Below, one piece after another: positions 29,756-38,008 of a stretch of DNA of 64,000 bases (within the stretch, counting starts at the first letter, position 1; every line of letters starts with the position of its first letter). The position numbers were made by a program, and so were the translations under genes. Under the pieces are notes generated by a model. It had not been told where the DNA came from, ran no database searches, and was given only the letters and a program-made list of their open reading frames with translations. The stretch comes from Exiguobacterium sp. BMC-KP (GTDB lineage: Bacteria; Bacillota; Bacilli; Exiguobacteriales; Exiguobacteriaceae), in NCBI RefSeq assembly GCF_001275385.1, contig NZ_LGIW01000015.1:1240001-1304000 (forward strand), given 5' to 3'.

Positions 29756-30618
29756 ATATGAAGATCCACCCTTCCGTTGCGCGTCGAGATGTCATGCGGT
29801 ACGCGCTCTTTCGTCTGTTCGACCCAATCGAATCGCGTCAAGGCATAGCCCTGTTCCTCGAGTCGTGCTTGAATCTGAGGCGTATAGGCTTGCATGAACG
29901 TATCGACGTGCGCATTTGGATGGAATACAGAAATCGAAACGTTACGATCTGCAATCAAGACGTCAACTGCAACCTCGCCAAGCCTTGGTAATTGCAAATA
30001 CAAGACGACTCGGGCATGATTCGGATCAAACGTCCGTTCGAACGGTGCTTCCATCATGAGGTCGACATCTTCAAACGGTCCAAACTGAGGTAATTGAAAT
30101 AAATATACTCCTTTACCGGCTTCATTCGTTGCTTGAACGAGTTGTTGCGCTAAAATTTGATCGCTTGTCTTTCGATCAAGCGTTCGACCTGTCTCGTCCC
30201 CCTTTGCCAATTGAACGAGTTCCGTAAGGGCATGCTTTAACTGCTTTGCTTCTCCCTCCGTCACTGGTTGACCGAGTTGCCTTAGTAGTTCCCGTGTTTC
30301 CGCAGTCGGTACAGTCTGGCGTTGTAAAAAGGAATCGAGTAGCTGTGGTAAAGCTGACTTTTGCGGAACCGTCTCGGTCGATATGATTTTTAGGACTGGT
30401 TGCCCCTCTGCTGAAACGACTTGAAAACGATACATATTGCCTTCTTTTAGTTCAGCAGTCGTTCCTGCCGTCAAAACACGTTGACCGACTTGTAGCTCCA
30501 TCAATCCGTCCGGTAGAAGCTTTAATACTTTACCGACGATGTTCGCACCTTCACGTAATGGTAGGTTCGCATGATCGATGATTTTAAATGGTAGTAAGGC
30601 ACGATGTTCGATTTGCAT
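29752..30618 (-). CDS. YlqG-type protein with a FliK-like C-terminal hook-length domain
   Basis: A 288-residue soluble protein in the place of B. subtilis ylqG. The N-terminus (about 20-85) looks like a small beta-barrel. The C-terminal ~70 residues (VVLYLQLPRLGEVAVDVLIADRNVSI onwards, about 205-270) follow the Flg_hook pattern of FliK: a strand ending LGE-V/L-x-V-x-V, then a hydrophobic strand and two amphipathic helices. Translationally coupled to the FlhB-C-like gene. I infer a partner relation; no experiment is implied. Confidence 0.72.
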   Translation of the reverse strand: MQIEHRALLPFKIIDHANLPLREGANIVGKVLKLLPDGLMELQVGQRVLTAGTTAELKEGNMYRFQVVSAEGQPVLKIISTETVPQKSALPQLLDSFLQRQTVPTAETRELLRQLGQPVTEGEAKQLKHALTELVQLAKGDETGRTLDRKTSDQILAQQLVQATNEAGKGVYLFQLPQFGPFEDVDLMMEAPFERTFDPNHARVVLYLQLPRLGEVAVDVLIADRNVSISVFHPNAHVDTFMQAYTPQIQARLEEQGYALTRFDWVEQTKERVPHDISTRNGRVDLHI

Positions 30619-30630
30619 GATCGTTTCCTC

Positions 30631-31383
30631 CTAGAGGCGTTCTTTGACAGGGCGGAATGTTTTTCGATGAATCGGTGTCACACCTAGTGTATCGAGTGCC
30701 TGCAAATGCGTCGGTGTTCCGTAACCTGCGTGTGATTCAAATCCGTATCCCGGATAGTTGATCGCATATTCTTCCATCATTGCATCGCGTGTCTCTTTCG
30801 CAACGACACTTGCTGCTGCGATCGAGACACTTCGCGCATCTCCTTTGATGAGTGAGAGTTGTGGTGTATCGCCTTCGAGTGTCATCGCATCAACGAGTAA
30901 GGCATCTGGTTGCAATTGACGGACAGCGTTTTGCATCGCCTGTTTCGACGCTTGATAGATGTTGATTTCGTCAATTTCAGCCGGTTCGATGATTCCAACA
31001 GCAATCTCAGCCACTTCTTGTAGATGCTTCAGTGCTGCTTGTCGTTGTGTTTTACTCATCTGTTTCGAATCCGTTAATCCCGGATGATAGAAACCGTCTG
31101 GTAAGATGACAGCTGCTGCAACGACGGGACCAGCCAGCGGCCCTCGTCCGACTTCGTCAACCCCGGCAATTCGCACGTATCCTTGCTGACGATACTGTTC
31201 CTCGAATGCAAGCCGTTCCTTAAAATCCATTCGTTGTTGCTCCTCGAGCGCGAATCGTCGTTCTGTCTGACGAAACAGTGTATGCACCCCTTTTCGCGCA
31301 TCTGTCGCAAGTTCCTGCTTCAATTGAATAAATTCTTCTAGTGTTGCCTGGTACAATCGTTGTTTTAATTCTGCTATTTTCAT
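30631..31383 (-). CDS. rnhB: RnhB, ribonuclease HII
   Basis: A 250-residue type 2 RNase H. The acidic catalytic motif is GVDEVGRGPLAGP (around residue 78), with later aspartates in LLVDAMTL and the GSG-like YGTPTHLQAL region. It removes single ribonucleotides and primer RNA. The N-terminal ~70 residues are an extension common in Bacillus RnhB. It follows the strong rbgA terminator. Confidence 0.95.
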   Translation of the reverse strand: MKIAELKQRLYQATLEEFIQLKQELATDARKGVHTLFRQTERRFALEEQQRMDFKERLAFEEQYRQQGYVRIAGVDEVGRGPLAGPVVAAAVILPDGFYHPGLTDSKQMSKTQRQAALKHLQEVAEIAVGIIEPAEIDEINIYQASKQAMQNAVRQLQPDALLVDAMTLEGDTPQLSLIKGDARSVSIAAASVVAKETRDAMMEEYAINYPGYGFESHAGYGTPTHLQALDTLGVTPIHRKTFRPVKERL

Positions 31384-31399
31384 ACATCCTGCTCCTTTG

Positions 31400-31431
31400 A
31401 AAAAAACTTGGACATCAAAAGATGTCCAAGT
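31400..31431 (-). terminator. Strong terminator after rbgA
   Basis: A perfect 11-base-pair stem (ACTTGGACATC / GATGTCCAAGT) with a four-base loop is followed on the minus strand by seven Ts. It lies directly after the rbgA stop, so rnhB needs read-through or its own promoter. Confidence 0.92.
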
Positions 31432-31434
31432 CCG

Positions 31435-32298
31435 TTATTCATTCGTTTCCCACTCTTCGACCGTTTCAAGCGTCACACGTCCAAGCTTTTCCGTCCGGAG
31501 CTCATGCAGTAGCATTTCGCTTGTCCGCTCGAAATCGACATACCCACCTGAGACGAAGCCACGTTTTTTACCAATTGCTTCGAGTACATCGACCGCTTCT
31601 CCAGATACTTCGTCGAGTCGATAACGTTCACGTAACTGTTCCGGATACCGCGTCTTTAGCTCACGAAGAGCAAATAGCGCGATATCGTCGATGTTTAAGA
31701 TATCATCCTTGATGGCACCGGTAGCCGCTAGACGGTAGCCGACGACTTGATCGTCGAACTTCGGCCAGAGGATACCTGGTGTATCGAGTAATTCCATCTC
31801 ACCTGTCTTCATCTTGATCCACTGCTGGCGTTTCGTCACACCAGGACGGTCACCAGTGATCGCGATGTTCCGACCAGCGAGTCGATTAATGAGCGTCGAT
31901 TTCCCGACGTTTGGAATACCGATGATCAAGGCACGAATTGCACTCGGATTCCGACCTTTTTCTCGCATCCGTGCATGTTTTTCTTTCATTAAACGTAACG
32001 CACCTTCATGGATTTGATTCAATCCCTTGTTATGCTTCGCATCAACCGCGACGACATCAACACCATCTGCTCGTAATGCGTTCATCCATTGTTCCGTCAA
32101 TCGTTTATCCGCCATGTCTGCCTTATTGAGGACGATCAGTCGCGGCTTACCTGCTGTTATCTGTTCGACCATCGGATTACGACTCGACATCGGAAGACGT
32201 GCATCGACAAGTTCGATGACCACATCAATCAACTTTAATTTTTCTGTGACTTCCCGACGTGCTTTGGCCATGTGACCGGGGAACCATTGAATCGTCAT
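31435..32298 (-). CDS. rbgA: RbgA (YlqF), GTPase for 50S ribosome assembly
   Basis: Start at 32298 (287 residues), chosen because GAGGTG precedes it by 6 bases and the family begins [13 protein letters not shown]. It is a circularly permuted GTPase: G4 LNKADM comes first, then G1 GIPNVGKST and G3 DTPGILWP. The C-terminal ANTAR-like domain follows. RbgA acts late in large-subunit assembly. Confidence 0.97.
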   Translation of the reverse strand: MTIQWFPGHMAKARREVTEKLKLIDVVIELVDARLPMSSRNPMVEQITAGKPRLIVLNKADMADKRLTEQWMNALRADGVDVVAVDAKHNKGLNQIHEGALRLMKEKHARMREKGRNPSAIRALIIGIPNVGKSTLINRLAGRNIAITGDRPGVTKRQQWIKMKTGEMELLDTPGILWPKFDDQVVGYRLAATGAIKDDILNIDDIALFALRELKTRYPEQLRERYRLDEVSGEAVDVLEAIGKKRGFVSGGYVDFERTSEMLLHELRTEKLGRVTLETVEEWETNE

Positions 32299-32370
32299 TT
32301 CCTTCACCTCGTTCATATATTCCTGGACTTCTTGCTGATCATACGATACCCGAAAAAACATCCACTCCCT

Positions 32371-32399
32371 AGTATACGCAACTTCAGACAAGAAAAGAA
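32371..32399 (-). promoter_or_regulatory. rbgA promoter overlapping the lepB terminator tail
   Basis: Minus strand: TTCTTT (32394-32399), 17 bases, TATACT (32371-32376), preceded by TGCG. The -35 lies in the T-rich tail of the lepB terminator. The 12-mer TGCGTATACTAG is identical to that upstream of lepB. Confidence 0.55.
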
Positions 32400-32437
32400 G
32401 ATGAGGTGCTTACTTTTCACGGTAAGCATCTCATCTT
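32390..32437 (-). terminator. Terminator after lepB
   Basis: A 16-base stem with one mismatch or G-T pair (AAGATGAGATGCTTAC against GTAAGCACCTCATCTT) and an 8-base loop follows the lepB stop, with a CTTTTCTTG tail. Confidence 0.8.
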
Positions 32438-32445
32438 CTTTCATT

Positions 32446-32994
32446 TTAATCGACAGAGCGCAAGTCGTTGAATGGGTAGAAAACGAAGTTCGTCGTTCCG
32501 ACGATTTGATCCTCATCCACAAAACCGATATCGCGACTATCTTTTGAATTTTGACGGTTGTCTCCCATGACGAAGACTTTTCCTTTTGGAACGGTCGTTT
32601 CTCCCGTTCGCTCTTCAAGCGTGAAGTCTTCCGTCAACGGTACACCACTCATCTGAGCTTTGTATTCTTTCAAGTACGGTTCGGCGACTTTCTTATCGTT
32701 GACATACAATGTATCGTCTTTGTAATACATCGTATCTCCCGGAACAGCGATGACACGTTTGATGTAGTCTCGTGTTTCTGTTGCATGGAAGACGACGATA
32801 TCGCCTCTTTCTGGTTCATTAAAATAGTATGGGATCTTATTGACGATCATTCGATCCGCATTGTGTAAGGTTGGCATCATCGATTCCCCATCAACGATGA
32901 CGGGTACGAACAGGAACGTTCGAATGATGAACGCGATGACGAGCGCTACAACGAGCGCCTTTACCCAACTGAATAACTCCTTCACGAATTCCAC
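32446..32994 (-). CDS. lepB: Type I signal peptidase (SipS/LepB)
   Basis: A 182-residue membrane protease. One N-terminal membrane helix (about 13-31) is followed by the catalytic serine Ser38 (DGESMMPTL) and lysine Lys79 (DYIKRVIAVPGD); box E is GDNRQNSKDSR. It removes signal peptides at the outer face of the membrane. It is of the small Firmicute P-type and is a single gene between rplS and rbgA. Confidence 0.96.
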   Translation of the reverse strand: MEFVKELFSWVKALVVALVIAFIIRTFLFVPVIVDGESMMPTLHNADRMIVNKIPYYFNEPERGDIVVFHATETRDYIKRVIAVPGDTMYYKDDTLYVNDKKVAEPYLKEYKAQMSGVPLTEDFTLEERTGETTVPKGKVFVMGDNRQNSKDSRDIGFVDEDQIVGTTNFVFYPFNDLRSVD

Positions 32995-33027
32995 TCCCTT
33001 GATTAACGCAATTTCTTCCTAAGGACT

Positions 33028-33056
33028 AGTATACGCATAAACTGCAAAAAAAAGAA
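33028..33056 (-). promoter_or_regulatory. lepB promoter overlapping the rplS terminator tail
   Basis: Minus strand: TTCTTT (33051-33056), 17 bases, TATACT (33028-33033), preceded by TGCG. The same -35, spacing and TGCGTATACTAG core occur before rbgA. Confidence 0.55.
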
Positions 33057-33074
33057 GCTTGTCCGGAGACAAGC
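33045..33074 (-). terminator. Terminator after rplS
   Basis: Perfect stem GCTTGTC / GACAAGC with a four-base loop, then TTCTTTTTTTT, about 16 bases past the rplS stop. Confidence 0.88.
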
Positions 33075-33089
33075 CACTTTTTCACATGA

Positions 33090-33443
33090 TTAACGACGAA
33101 TTTCTTTAATACGCGCCGCTTTACCACGAAGGTTACGGAGGTAGTAAAGTTTCGCACGACGGACTTTACCGTAGCGAACGACTTCGATTTGTGCAACACG
33201 TGGTGAGTGGAGCGGGAAAGCACGCTCAACGCCAACTCCGTAAGAAATTTTACGGACTGTGAATGTTTCACTGATGCCGCCACCGTGACGTTTGATGACT
33301 ACGCCTTCGAAAAGCTGGATCCGCTCACGCGTACCCTCGACGACTTTAACGTGTACACGGACTGTATCCCCAGGACGGAACGCAGGGACGTCTGACTTGA
33401 TTTGTTCTTGTGTAAGTTCACGGAACAATTGTTGTGTGTTCAT
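33090..33443 (-). CDS. rplS: Ribosomal protein bL19
   Basis: A 117-residue ribosomal protein with the typical block [22 protein letters not shown] and the basic tail ([20 protein letters not shown]). It sits at the 30S-50S interface. The gene is set apart by a leader of about 110 bases upstream and a terminator downstream. Confidence 0.98.
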   Translation of the reverse strand: MNTQQLFRELTQEQIKSDVPAFRPGDTVRVHVKVVEGTRERIQLFEGVVIKRHGGGISETFTVRKISYGVGVERAFPLHSPRVAQIEVVRYGKVRRAKLYYLRNLRGKAARIKEIRR

Positions 33444-33540
33444 GAATGATTTCTCCTTTTTTCACCAATGTTCTTATCTTCATTTGCTTCAAGCATCCGA
33501 CAGCGGAACATCGTTAATGGGTGGCTTTTGCCACATGTTT
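33444..33540 (-). ncRNA. Candidate ribosomal protein L19 leader
   Basis: The 5' region of rplS is longer than needed and structured. On the minus strand GTGGCaaaaGCCAC forms a hairpin, and further down CGATGTTC can pair with GAACATTG across about 33 bases, enclosing a small helix. An L19 leader is a described cis element in low-GC Gram-positives; whether this one meets that model needs a covariance search. Confidence 0.5.
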
Positions 33541-33555
33541 TAACTTATCATAGAT

Positions 33556-34284
33556 TCAGTCGTTTGACAATCCTGAAATCGAGTCTAAATAACGCTGGTC
33601 TTCTTCTGTTAACGGTGCATCAACGAGAAGATCGGGGCGACGCTCATATGTCCGTTTCAGCGACTGTTCACGTCGCCACTGTGCAATGCGCGCATGATTG
33701 CCTGATAACAAGACGTCTGGTACCCGGTGTCCAGCATATTCAGCTGGACGTGTATAATGTGGATACTCGAGAAGACCCGTCGAGAACGAATCATCTTCGT
33801 GACTCGCGGACGCACCGAGCACGTCTGGTAAGAGACGAACGACGGCATCGATCATCGTCATCGCAGCAAGTTCTCCCCCTGTTAAGACGAAGTCTCCGAG
33901 CGAAACCTCATCCGTCACAAGCTGATCATGGATTCGTTGATCAAACCCTTCATAGTGACCGCATAAAAAGACCAGTTCTTCTTCTTTTGCCCACTCTTCT
34001 GCCATCCGTTGCGAAAATCGTTTTCCTGTCGGTGTCATGACGATAATTCGTCGCTTCCGTTCCGGTAGACTCGCGATCGCATCAAAAACGGGTTGCGGTG
34101 TCAACAGCATCCCCGCTCCGCCACCATATGGATAATCATCGACCTTGCCATGACGATTCGTCGAGAAGTCACGAAAATTAATCGTTTCAAGCATGACGCG
34201 TTCCTCGTCCTGTGCTCGCTTGACAATCGAATGATCGAGCGCTGAAAACATCTCTGGAAACAGCGTCAACACACGAATGTTCAT
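33556..34284 (-). CDS. trmD: TrmD, tRNA m1G37 methyltransferase
   Basis: A 242-residue SPOUT-class methyltransferase starting [13 protein letters not shown]. The trefoil-knot cofactor motifs [13 protein letters not shown] and [15 protein letters not shown] are present. It methylates G37 next to the anticodon to stop frameshifting. It overlaps rimM by 4 bases. Confidence 0.98.
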   Translation of the reverse strand: MNIRVLTLFPEMFSALDHSIVKRAQDEERVMLETINFRDFSTNRHGKVDDYPYGGGAGMLLTPQPVFDAIASLPERKRRIIVMTPTGKRFSQRMAEEWAKEEELVFLCGHYEGFDQRIHDQLVTDEVSLGDFVLTGGELAAMTMIDAVVRLLPDVLGASASHEDDSFSTGLLEYPHYTRPAEYAGHRVPDVLLSGNHARIAQWRREQSLKRTYERRPDLLVDAPLTEEDQRYLDSISGLSND

Positions 34285-34790
34285 TCCTCGATCAATCCTG
34301 GAAGCGGTGTGATTTGGATGCGTTTTTGCTCCACGTCAACGGAAGCGACGACTTGTTCGATATAGGGAATCAAGACATCTTTCTTTCCGTCCCGTTTGAT
34401 CGTCCAGACATCATTTGCACCCGTCTCGAGAATGTCGGATACGACACCGATTTTCGTCTCACCGTCGTAGACCGTGCAGCCGATGATTTCGTGATAGTAA
34501 AATTCATGTTCGTCTAAGTCCTGCAAGTCTTCTGCGTGGACATAGAGTTTCAATCCTTTGTACTTCTCGACGTCATTGATATGATGCATTCCTTTGAGCG
34601 TCACCATAATGAATTGTTTATGTTTCCGGTAACCACTGATCGTCACCGGCGTATATGTGCCTTCAGAGCCAAGAAAGACTTCTTTCCCGACCTTAAAGCG
34701 TTCTTCCGGGAAATCCGTGCTTGCTAGTAGCTTTAATTCCCCTTTTAGACCGTGCGTGTTGGCGATTTTTGCAATTTCCAACCATTCCAT
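34281..34790 (-). CDS. rimM: RimM, 16S rRNA processing/30S maturation factor
   Basis: Start at 34790 (169 residues), where [21 protein letters not shown] matches the family start; AGGAAGTG is upstream. It has an N-terminal RimM beta-barrel and a C-terminal PRC-barrel ([17 protein letters not shown]). It helps assemble the 30S head. Between it and rpsP the usual ylqC (khpA) and ylqD genes are missing. Confidence 0.96.
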   Translation of the reverse strand: MEWLEIAKIANTHGLKGELKLLASTDFPEERFKVGKEVFLGSEGTYTPVTISGYRKHKQFIMVTLKGMHHINDVEKYKGLKLYVHAEDLQDLDEHEFYYHEIIGCTVYDGETKIGVVSDILETGANDVWTIKRDGKKDVLIPYIEQVVASVDVEQKRIQITPLPGLIEE

Positions 34791-34813
34791 TCGTTTCACT
34801 TCCTTTCTTGAAT

Positions 34814-34846
34814 TAAAAAAAGGAGGTAAGCTTTCGCTCACCTCCT
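34814..34846 (-). terminator. Terminator between rpsP and rimM
   Basis: AGGAGGTGAGC / GCTTACCTCCT stem with a GAAA loop followed by TTTTTTT on the minus strand, 6 bases past the rpsP stop. The ascending arm itself contains AGGAGGTG. Confidence 0.9.
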
Positions 34847-34852
34847 AACGTC

Positions 34853-35128
34853 TTACTTCGCGAGTTTCGCGTTGTGGAATTTCTCCATGATACCAGCTTG
34901 TGAGAAGAGGTTACGAACTGTGTCCGAAGGTTTAGCACCTTCAGAGAGCCATTTAAGAGCTAGCTCTTCGTTGATTTTAACTTCTGCTTCTGGTTTAGCA
35001 ACTGGATTGTAGTATCCGATTTGCTCGATGAAACGACCATCACGTGGTGCACGTGAGTCTGCTACTACCACACGGTAGAAAGGTGATTTTTTTGCGCCCA
35101 TGCGCTTAAGACGAATTTTAACTGCCAT
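34853..35128 (-). CDS. rpsP: Ribosomal protein bS16
   Basis: A 91-residue 30S protein: [42 protein letters not shown] are consistent with the family throughout its first half. GGAGGG lies 9-10 bases before the ATG. It follows ffh, as in Bacillus, but is isolated from rimM by a terminator. Confidence 0.98.
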   Translation of the reverse strand: MAVKIRLKRMGAKKSPFYRVVVADSRAPRDGRFIEQIGYYNPVAKPEAEVKINEELALKWLSEGAKPSDTVRNLFSQAGIMEKFHNAKLAK

Positions 35129-35187
35129 TCGTAAGTCCCTCCAAATAATAAATAATTTTTTCGTTTAGTCAAATTGACAACTTCATT

Positions 35188-35216
35188 AGTATACAACGTT
35201 ACAGCAAAAGAGAAAA
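35188..35216 (-). promoter_or_regulatory. Candidate rpsP promoter
   Basis: Minus strand: weak TTTTCT (35211-35216), 17 bases, TATACT (35188-35193), about 60 bases upstream of the rpsP ATG. A second possible pair, TTGACT with TATTAT, lies closer but would start the transcript in the ribosome site. Confidence 0.45.
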
Positions 35217-35221
35217 GACTT

Positions 35222-36571
35222 TTAAAAGAATGGAAGGCCAAAGCCTTTCTTTTTCCCTTTGCCCATCTGTCCGGAAAATTGTTTCATCATTTTCCGCATG
35301 TCTTCAAACTGTTTAATGAGACGGTTGACTTCTTGAATACTACGTCCACTACCACGGGCAATCCGCTTCCGGCGACTCGCATTCAAGATTTCGGGTTCAG
35401 TCCGCTCTCGCTTCGTCATCGATTGGATAATCGCTTCGACATACACGAGTTGCTTCTCATCGATTTGGGCGTTTTTCAACCCCTTCATCTTCCCTTTTCC
35501 TGCCCCAGGGATCATTCCCAACAGTTCGTCGAGTGGACCCATCTGTTTGACCTGCTGCAACTGCTCGATGAAATCATCGAATGTAAACGATGCATCGCGC
35601 ATTTTGCTTTCTAACTCTTTGGCACGCGTAGCGTCCATTTGTGACTCTGCTTTTTCAATCAGCGTCAGCATGTCTCCCATGCCTAAAATCCGAGACGCCA
35701 TCCGCTCGGGATAGAATGGTTCGATGGCATCGAGCTTCTCTCCAAGACCGACGAATTTAATCGGTGCTCCGGTGACTGCCTTGATGGAGAGTGCTGCACC
35801 ACCTCGCGTATCTCCGTCGAGCTTCGTCAGAACGACCCCCGTCACGCCAAGTTTCTCGTTGAAACTCTCTGCGACGTTGACGGCATCCTGACCCGTCATC
35901 GAATCGACGACAAGGAAGATTTCATGCGGTTTGGCGATTTCCTTAACATCAACGAGTTCCTGCATCAGTTCCTCGTCGACATGTAGGCGACCTGCCGTAT
36001 CGATCAACACGATATCGTGATGATGCTCTTTTGCATAATCGAGTGCACCGGTAACGATTTCTTGCGGACTGACCTGATCTCCCATTGAGAAGACCGGTAA
36101 CTCCAATTGTTTTCCGAGTGTCTCTAATTGTTTGATTGCTGCCGGACGATAAATATCCGCTGCAACAAGCAAAGGACTACGATTATGTTTTTTACGTAAA
36201 TGATTGGCTAGTTTACCAGTTGTCGTTGTTTTACCTGCCCCTTGCAGACCTGTCATCATAATGACGGTCGGAGGACGGTTCGCAAGCGTCAATGGTGATA
36301 CTTCCGTACCCATCAGATTCGTCAATTCGTCATGGACGATCTTAACGACTTGTTGTCCTGGCGTCAAAGACGTCATGACATCCTGTCCGACAGCACGTTC
36401 CTTTACATCATTTACGAATTGTTTGACGACCTTGAAGTTGACGTCGGCTTCGAGTAGCGCTAAGCGAACTTCGCGCATCATCTCTTTGACGTCTGCTTCA
36501 GAAATCTTACCTTTACCTCGCATTTTAGCGAGACTGGCTTGAAGCCGTTCCGATAATCCTTCGAATGCCAT
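35222..36571 (-). CDS. ffh: Ffh, signal recognition particle protein
   Basis: A 449-residue SRP54 GTPase with N-domain, G-domain (GLQGAGKTTT near residue 106, DTAGRLHVDEE, TKLDGDTRGG) and a methionine-rich M-domain (MRKMMKQFSGQMGKGKKKG at the end). With FtsY and 4.5S RNA it targets proteins to the membrane. Starts 12 bases after ylxM. Confidence 0.98.
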   Translation of the reverse strand: MAFEGLSERLQASLAKMRGKGKISEADVKEMMREVRLALLEADVNFKVVKQFVNDVKERAVGQDVMTSLTPGQQVVKIVHDELTNLMGTEVSPLTLANRPPTVIMMTGLQGAGKTTTTGKLANHLRKKHNRSPLLVAADIYRPAAIKQLETLGKQLELPVFSMGDQVSPQEIVTGALDYAKEHHHDIVLIDTAGRLHVDEELMQELVDVKEIAKPHEIFLVVDSMTGQDAVNVAESFNEKLGVTGVVLTKLDGDTRGGAALSIKAVTGAPIKFVGLGEKLDAIEPFYPERMASRILGMGDMLTLIEKAESQMDATRAKELESKMRDASFTFDDFIEQLQQVKQMGPLDELLGMIPGAGKGKMKGLKNAQIDEKQLVYVEAIIQSMTKRERTEPEILNASRRKRIARGSGRSIQEVNRLIKQFEDMRKMMKQFSGQMGKGKKKGFGLPFF

Positions 36572-36583
36572 TAAGAATGCCTC

Positions 36584-36904
36584 CTACTCTAATTGCTCCA
36601 ATGTCTCAATGATCACTAGGGCTTCACCCGGAAGGTCGCATTGCTTTAGCTGATCGAGTAACTGTTTTCGCCGCTCATGTTTCTTAAACAGCGATAATCG
36701 TTCCTCATATTGCTCAAGCATGGCTTCCGTGCGTTTTATGTTGTCGTAGACTGCTTGTCGGCTGACTTCAAACTCATCGGCGATCTCACCTAAGGAAAAG
36801 TCATCTAAGTAATAGAGTGACATATAGTTCCGTTGTTTTGGTGTCAAAAGCTCCTGATAAAAGTCAATCAGATAGTTCATCCGGTTCGTTTTATCAAGTG
36901 TCAT
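36584..36904 (-). CDS. ylxM: YlxM, helix-turn-helix protein of the SRP operon
   Basis: A 106-residue protein of the UPF0122 family. A sigma-70 region 4-like helix-turn-helix is visible ([31 protein letters not shown]). It is known to bind SRP components in streptococci. Located just before ffh. Confidence 0.94.
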   Translation of the reverse strand: MTLDKTNRMNYLIDFYQELLTPKQRNYMSLYYLDDFSLGEIADEFEVSRQAVYDNIKRTEAMLEQYEERLSLFKKHERRKQLLDQLKQCDLPGEALVIIETLEQLE

Positions 36905-36942
36905 CCGAGCACCTCCGCAATGTTAAGTGAAATTCCTTTACA

Positions 36943-36971
36943 GATAGTATAGTACAGCCCTCACAGTGTGT
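36943..36971 (-). promoter_or_regulatory. Candidate ylxM–ffh promoter
   Basis: On the minus strand TTGACA is followed, after 17 bases (ACACACTGTGAGGGCTG), by TACTAT. This places a start of transcription about 30 bases before the ylxM ATG. Confidence 0.6.
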
Positions 36972-37003
36972 TGTCAAGTTTTTTTCTTTACATGAAACGT
37001 CGC

Positions 37004-38008
37004 TTATTCTGCGCTTTCTTCCGTGTCGACGTTTTCTCTTTCTTCAAAGACATCACCAAACAGTCCATATACGAATTGTTCTGCATCAAATGGTTGTAAA
37101 TCATCGATTTTTTCACCGAGACCGACGAACTTGACCGGTAGATTCAGCTCGTTCTTGATGGCAAGAACAATCCCACCTTTTGCTGTTCCGTCAAGCTTCG
37201 TCAAGACGATCCCACTGACGTTCGTCGCTTGTTTAAAGGCTTTTGCTTGCACCATCGCATTTTGTCCTGTCGTCGCGTCAAGTGCCAGTATCACTTCATG
37301 TGGCGCTCCTGGAATTTCACGTTCGATGACGCGTTTGACTTTTTCAAGCTCGTTCATCAAATTGACCTTATTTTGAAGGCGTCCTGCTGTATCACAAATC
37401 AAGACGTCGACTTTACGTGCTTTCGCTGCTTGAACGGCGTCGTAGACGACAGCAGCTGGGTCTGATCCTTCCCCTTGACGGATGACCGGTACACCAGAGC
37501 GTTCGCCCCAGACCTGCAGTTGATCAATCGCACCCGCACGGAACGTATCTCCTGCCGCTAACATGACACTCTTACCTTCTTGTTTTAATCGATTCGCAAG
37601 TTTCCCGATTGTCGTCGTCTTCCCGACACCGTTGACACCAACGAAAAGAATGACGTTCAGCTCATGATCGAGATCGAGTGCTGTCTCTTCCTCTTCGACT
37701 AACATGTTCGCGACGACTTCGACGAGGACGTCTCGGACTTGTTTTGGATCTTTGACGTTACGGCGTTTGACTTCTGTTTTTAACTCCTCGACTAAATCCA
37801 TCGTCGTCGTTACACCGACGTCGGCTTGGATTAAGACTTCTTCTAACTCTTCAAAGAAATCTTCATCGACTTCGCGGAAGCGGTAGACGAGATCATTGAC
37901 GGCACTCGCTAGTCCGTCACGTGTCTTTGTCAAACCTTCCGTGAATTTCGTCGTGACTTCTTGGGTCGAAGTCGTCAAGCGGTCTTTCAGTTTTTTAAAG
38001 AAACTCAT
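37004..38008 (-). CDS. ftsY: FtsY, SRP receptor
   Basis: A 334-residue SRP GTPase with short acidic N-terminal helix, then the NG domain: GVNGVGKTTT, CDTAGRLQNKVN and TKLDGTAKGG. It overlaps the smc stop by 4 bases (ATGA). Lacks the long acidic A-domain of E. coli, as usual for Firmicutes. Confidence 0.97.
   Translation of the reverse strand: MSFFKKLKDRLTTSTQEVTTKFTEGLTKTRDGLASAVNDLVYRFREVDEDFFEELEEVLIQADVGVTTTMDLVEELKTEVKRRNVKDPKQVRDVLVEVVANMLVEEEETALDLDHELNVILFVGVNGVGKTTTIGKLANRLKQEGKSVMLAAGDTFRAGAIDQLQVWGERSGVPVIRQGEGSDPAAVVYDAVQAAKARKVDVLICDTAGRLQNKVNLMNELEKVKRVIEREIPGAPHEVILALDATTGQNAMVQAKAFKQATNVSGIVLTKLDGTAKGGIVLAIKNELNLPVKFVGLGEKIDDLQPFDAEQFVYGLFGDVFEERENVDTEESAE

Noticed and set aside
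33468-34040. A 190-codon plus-strand frame opposite trmD and the rplS leader
   Set aside because: Very rich in Arg and His, no ribosome site, and trmD is unambiguous.
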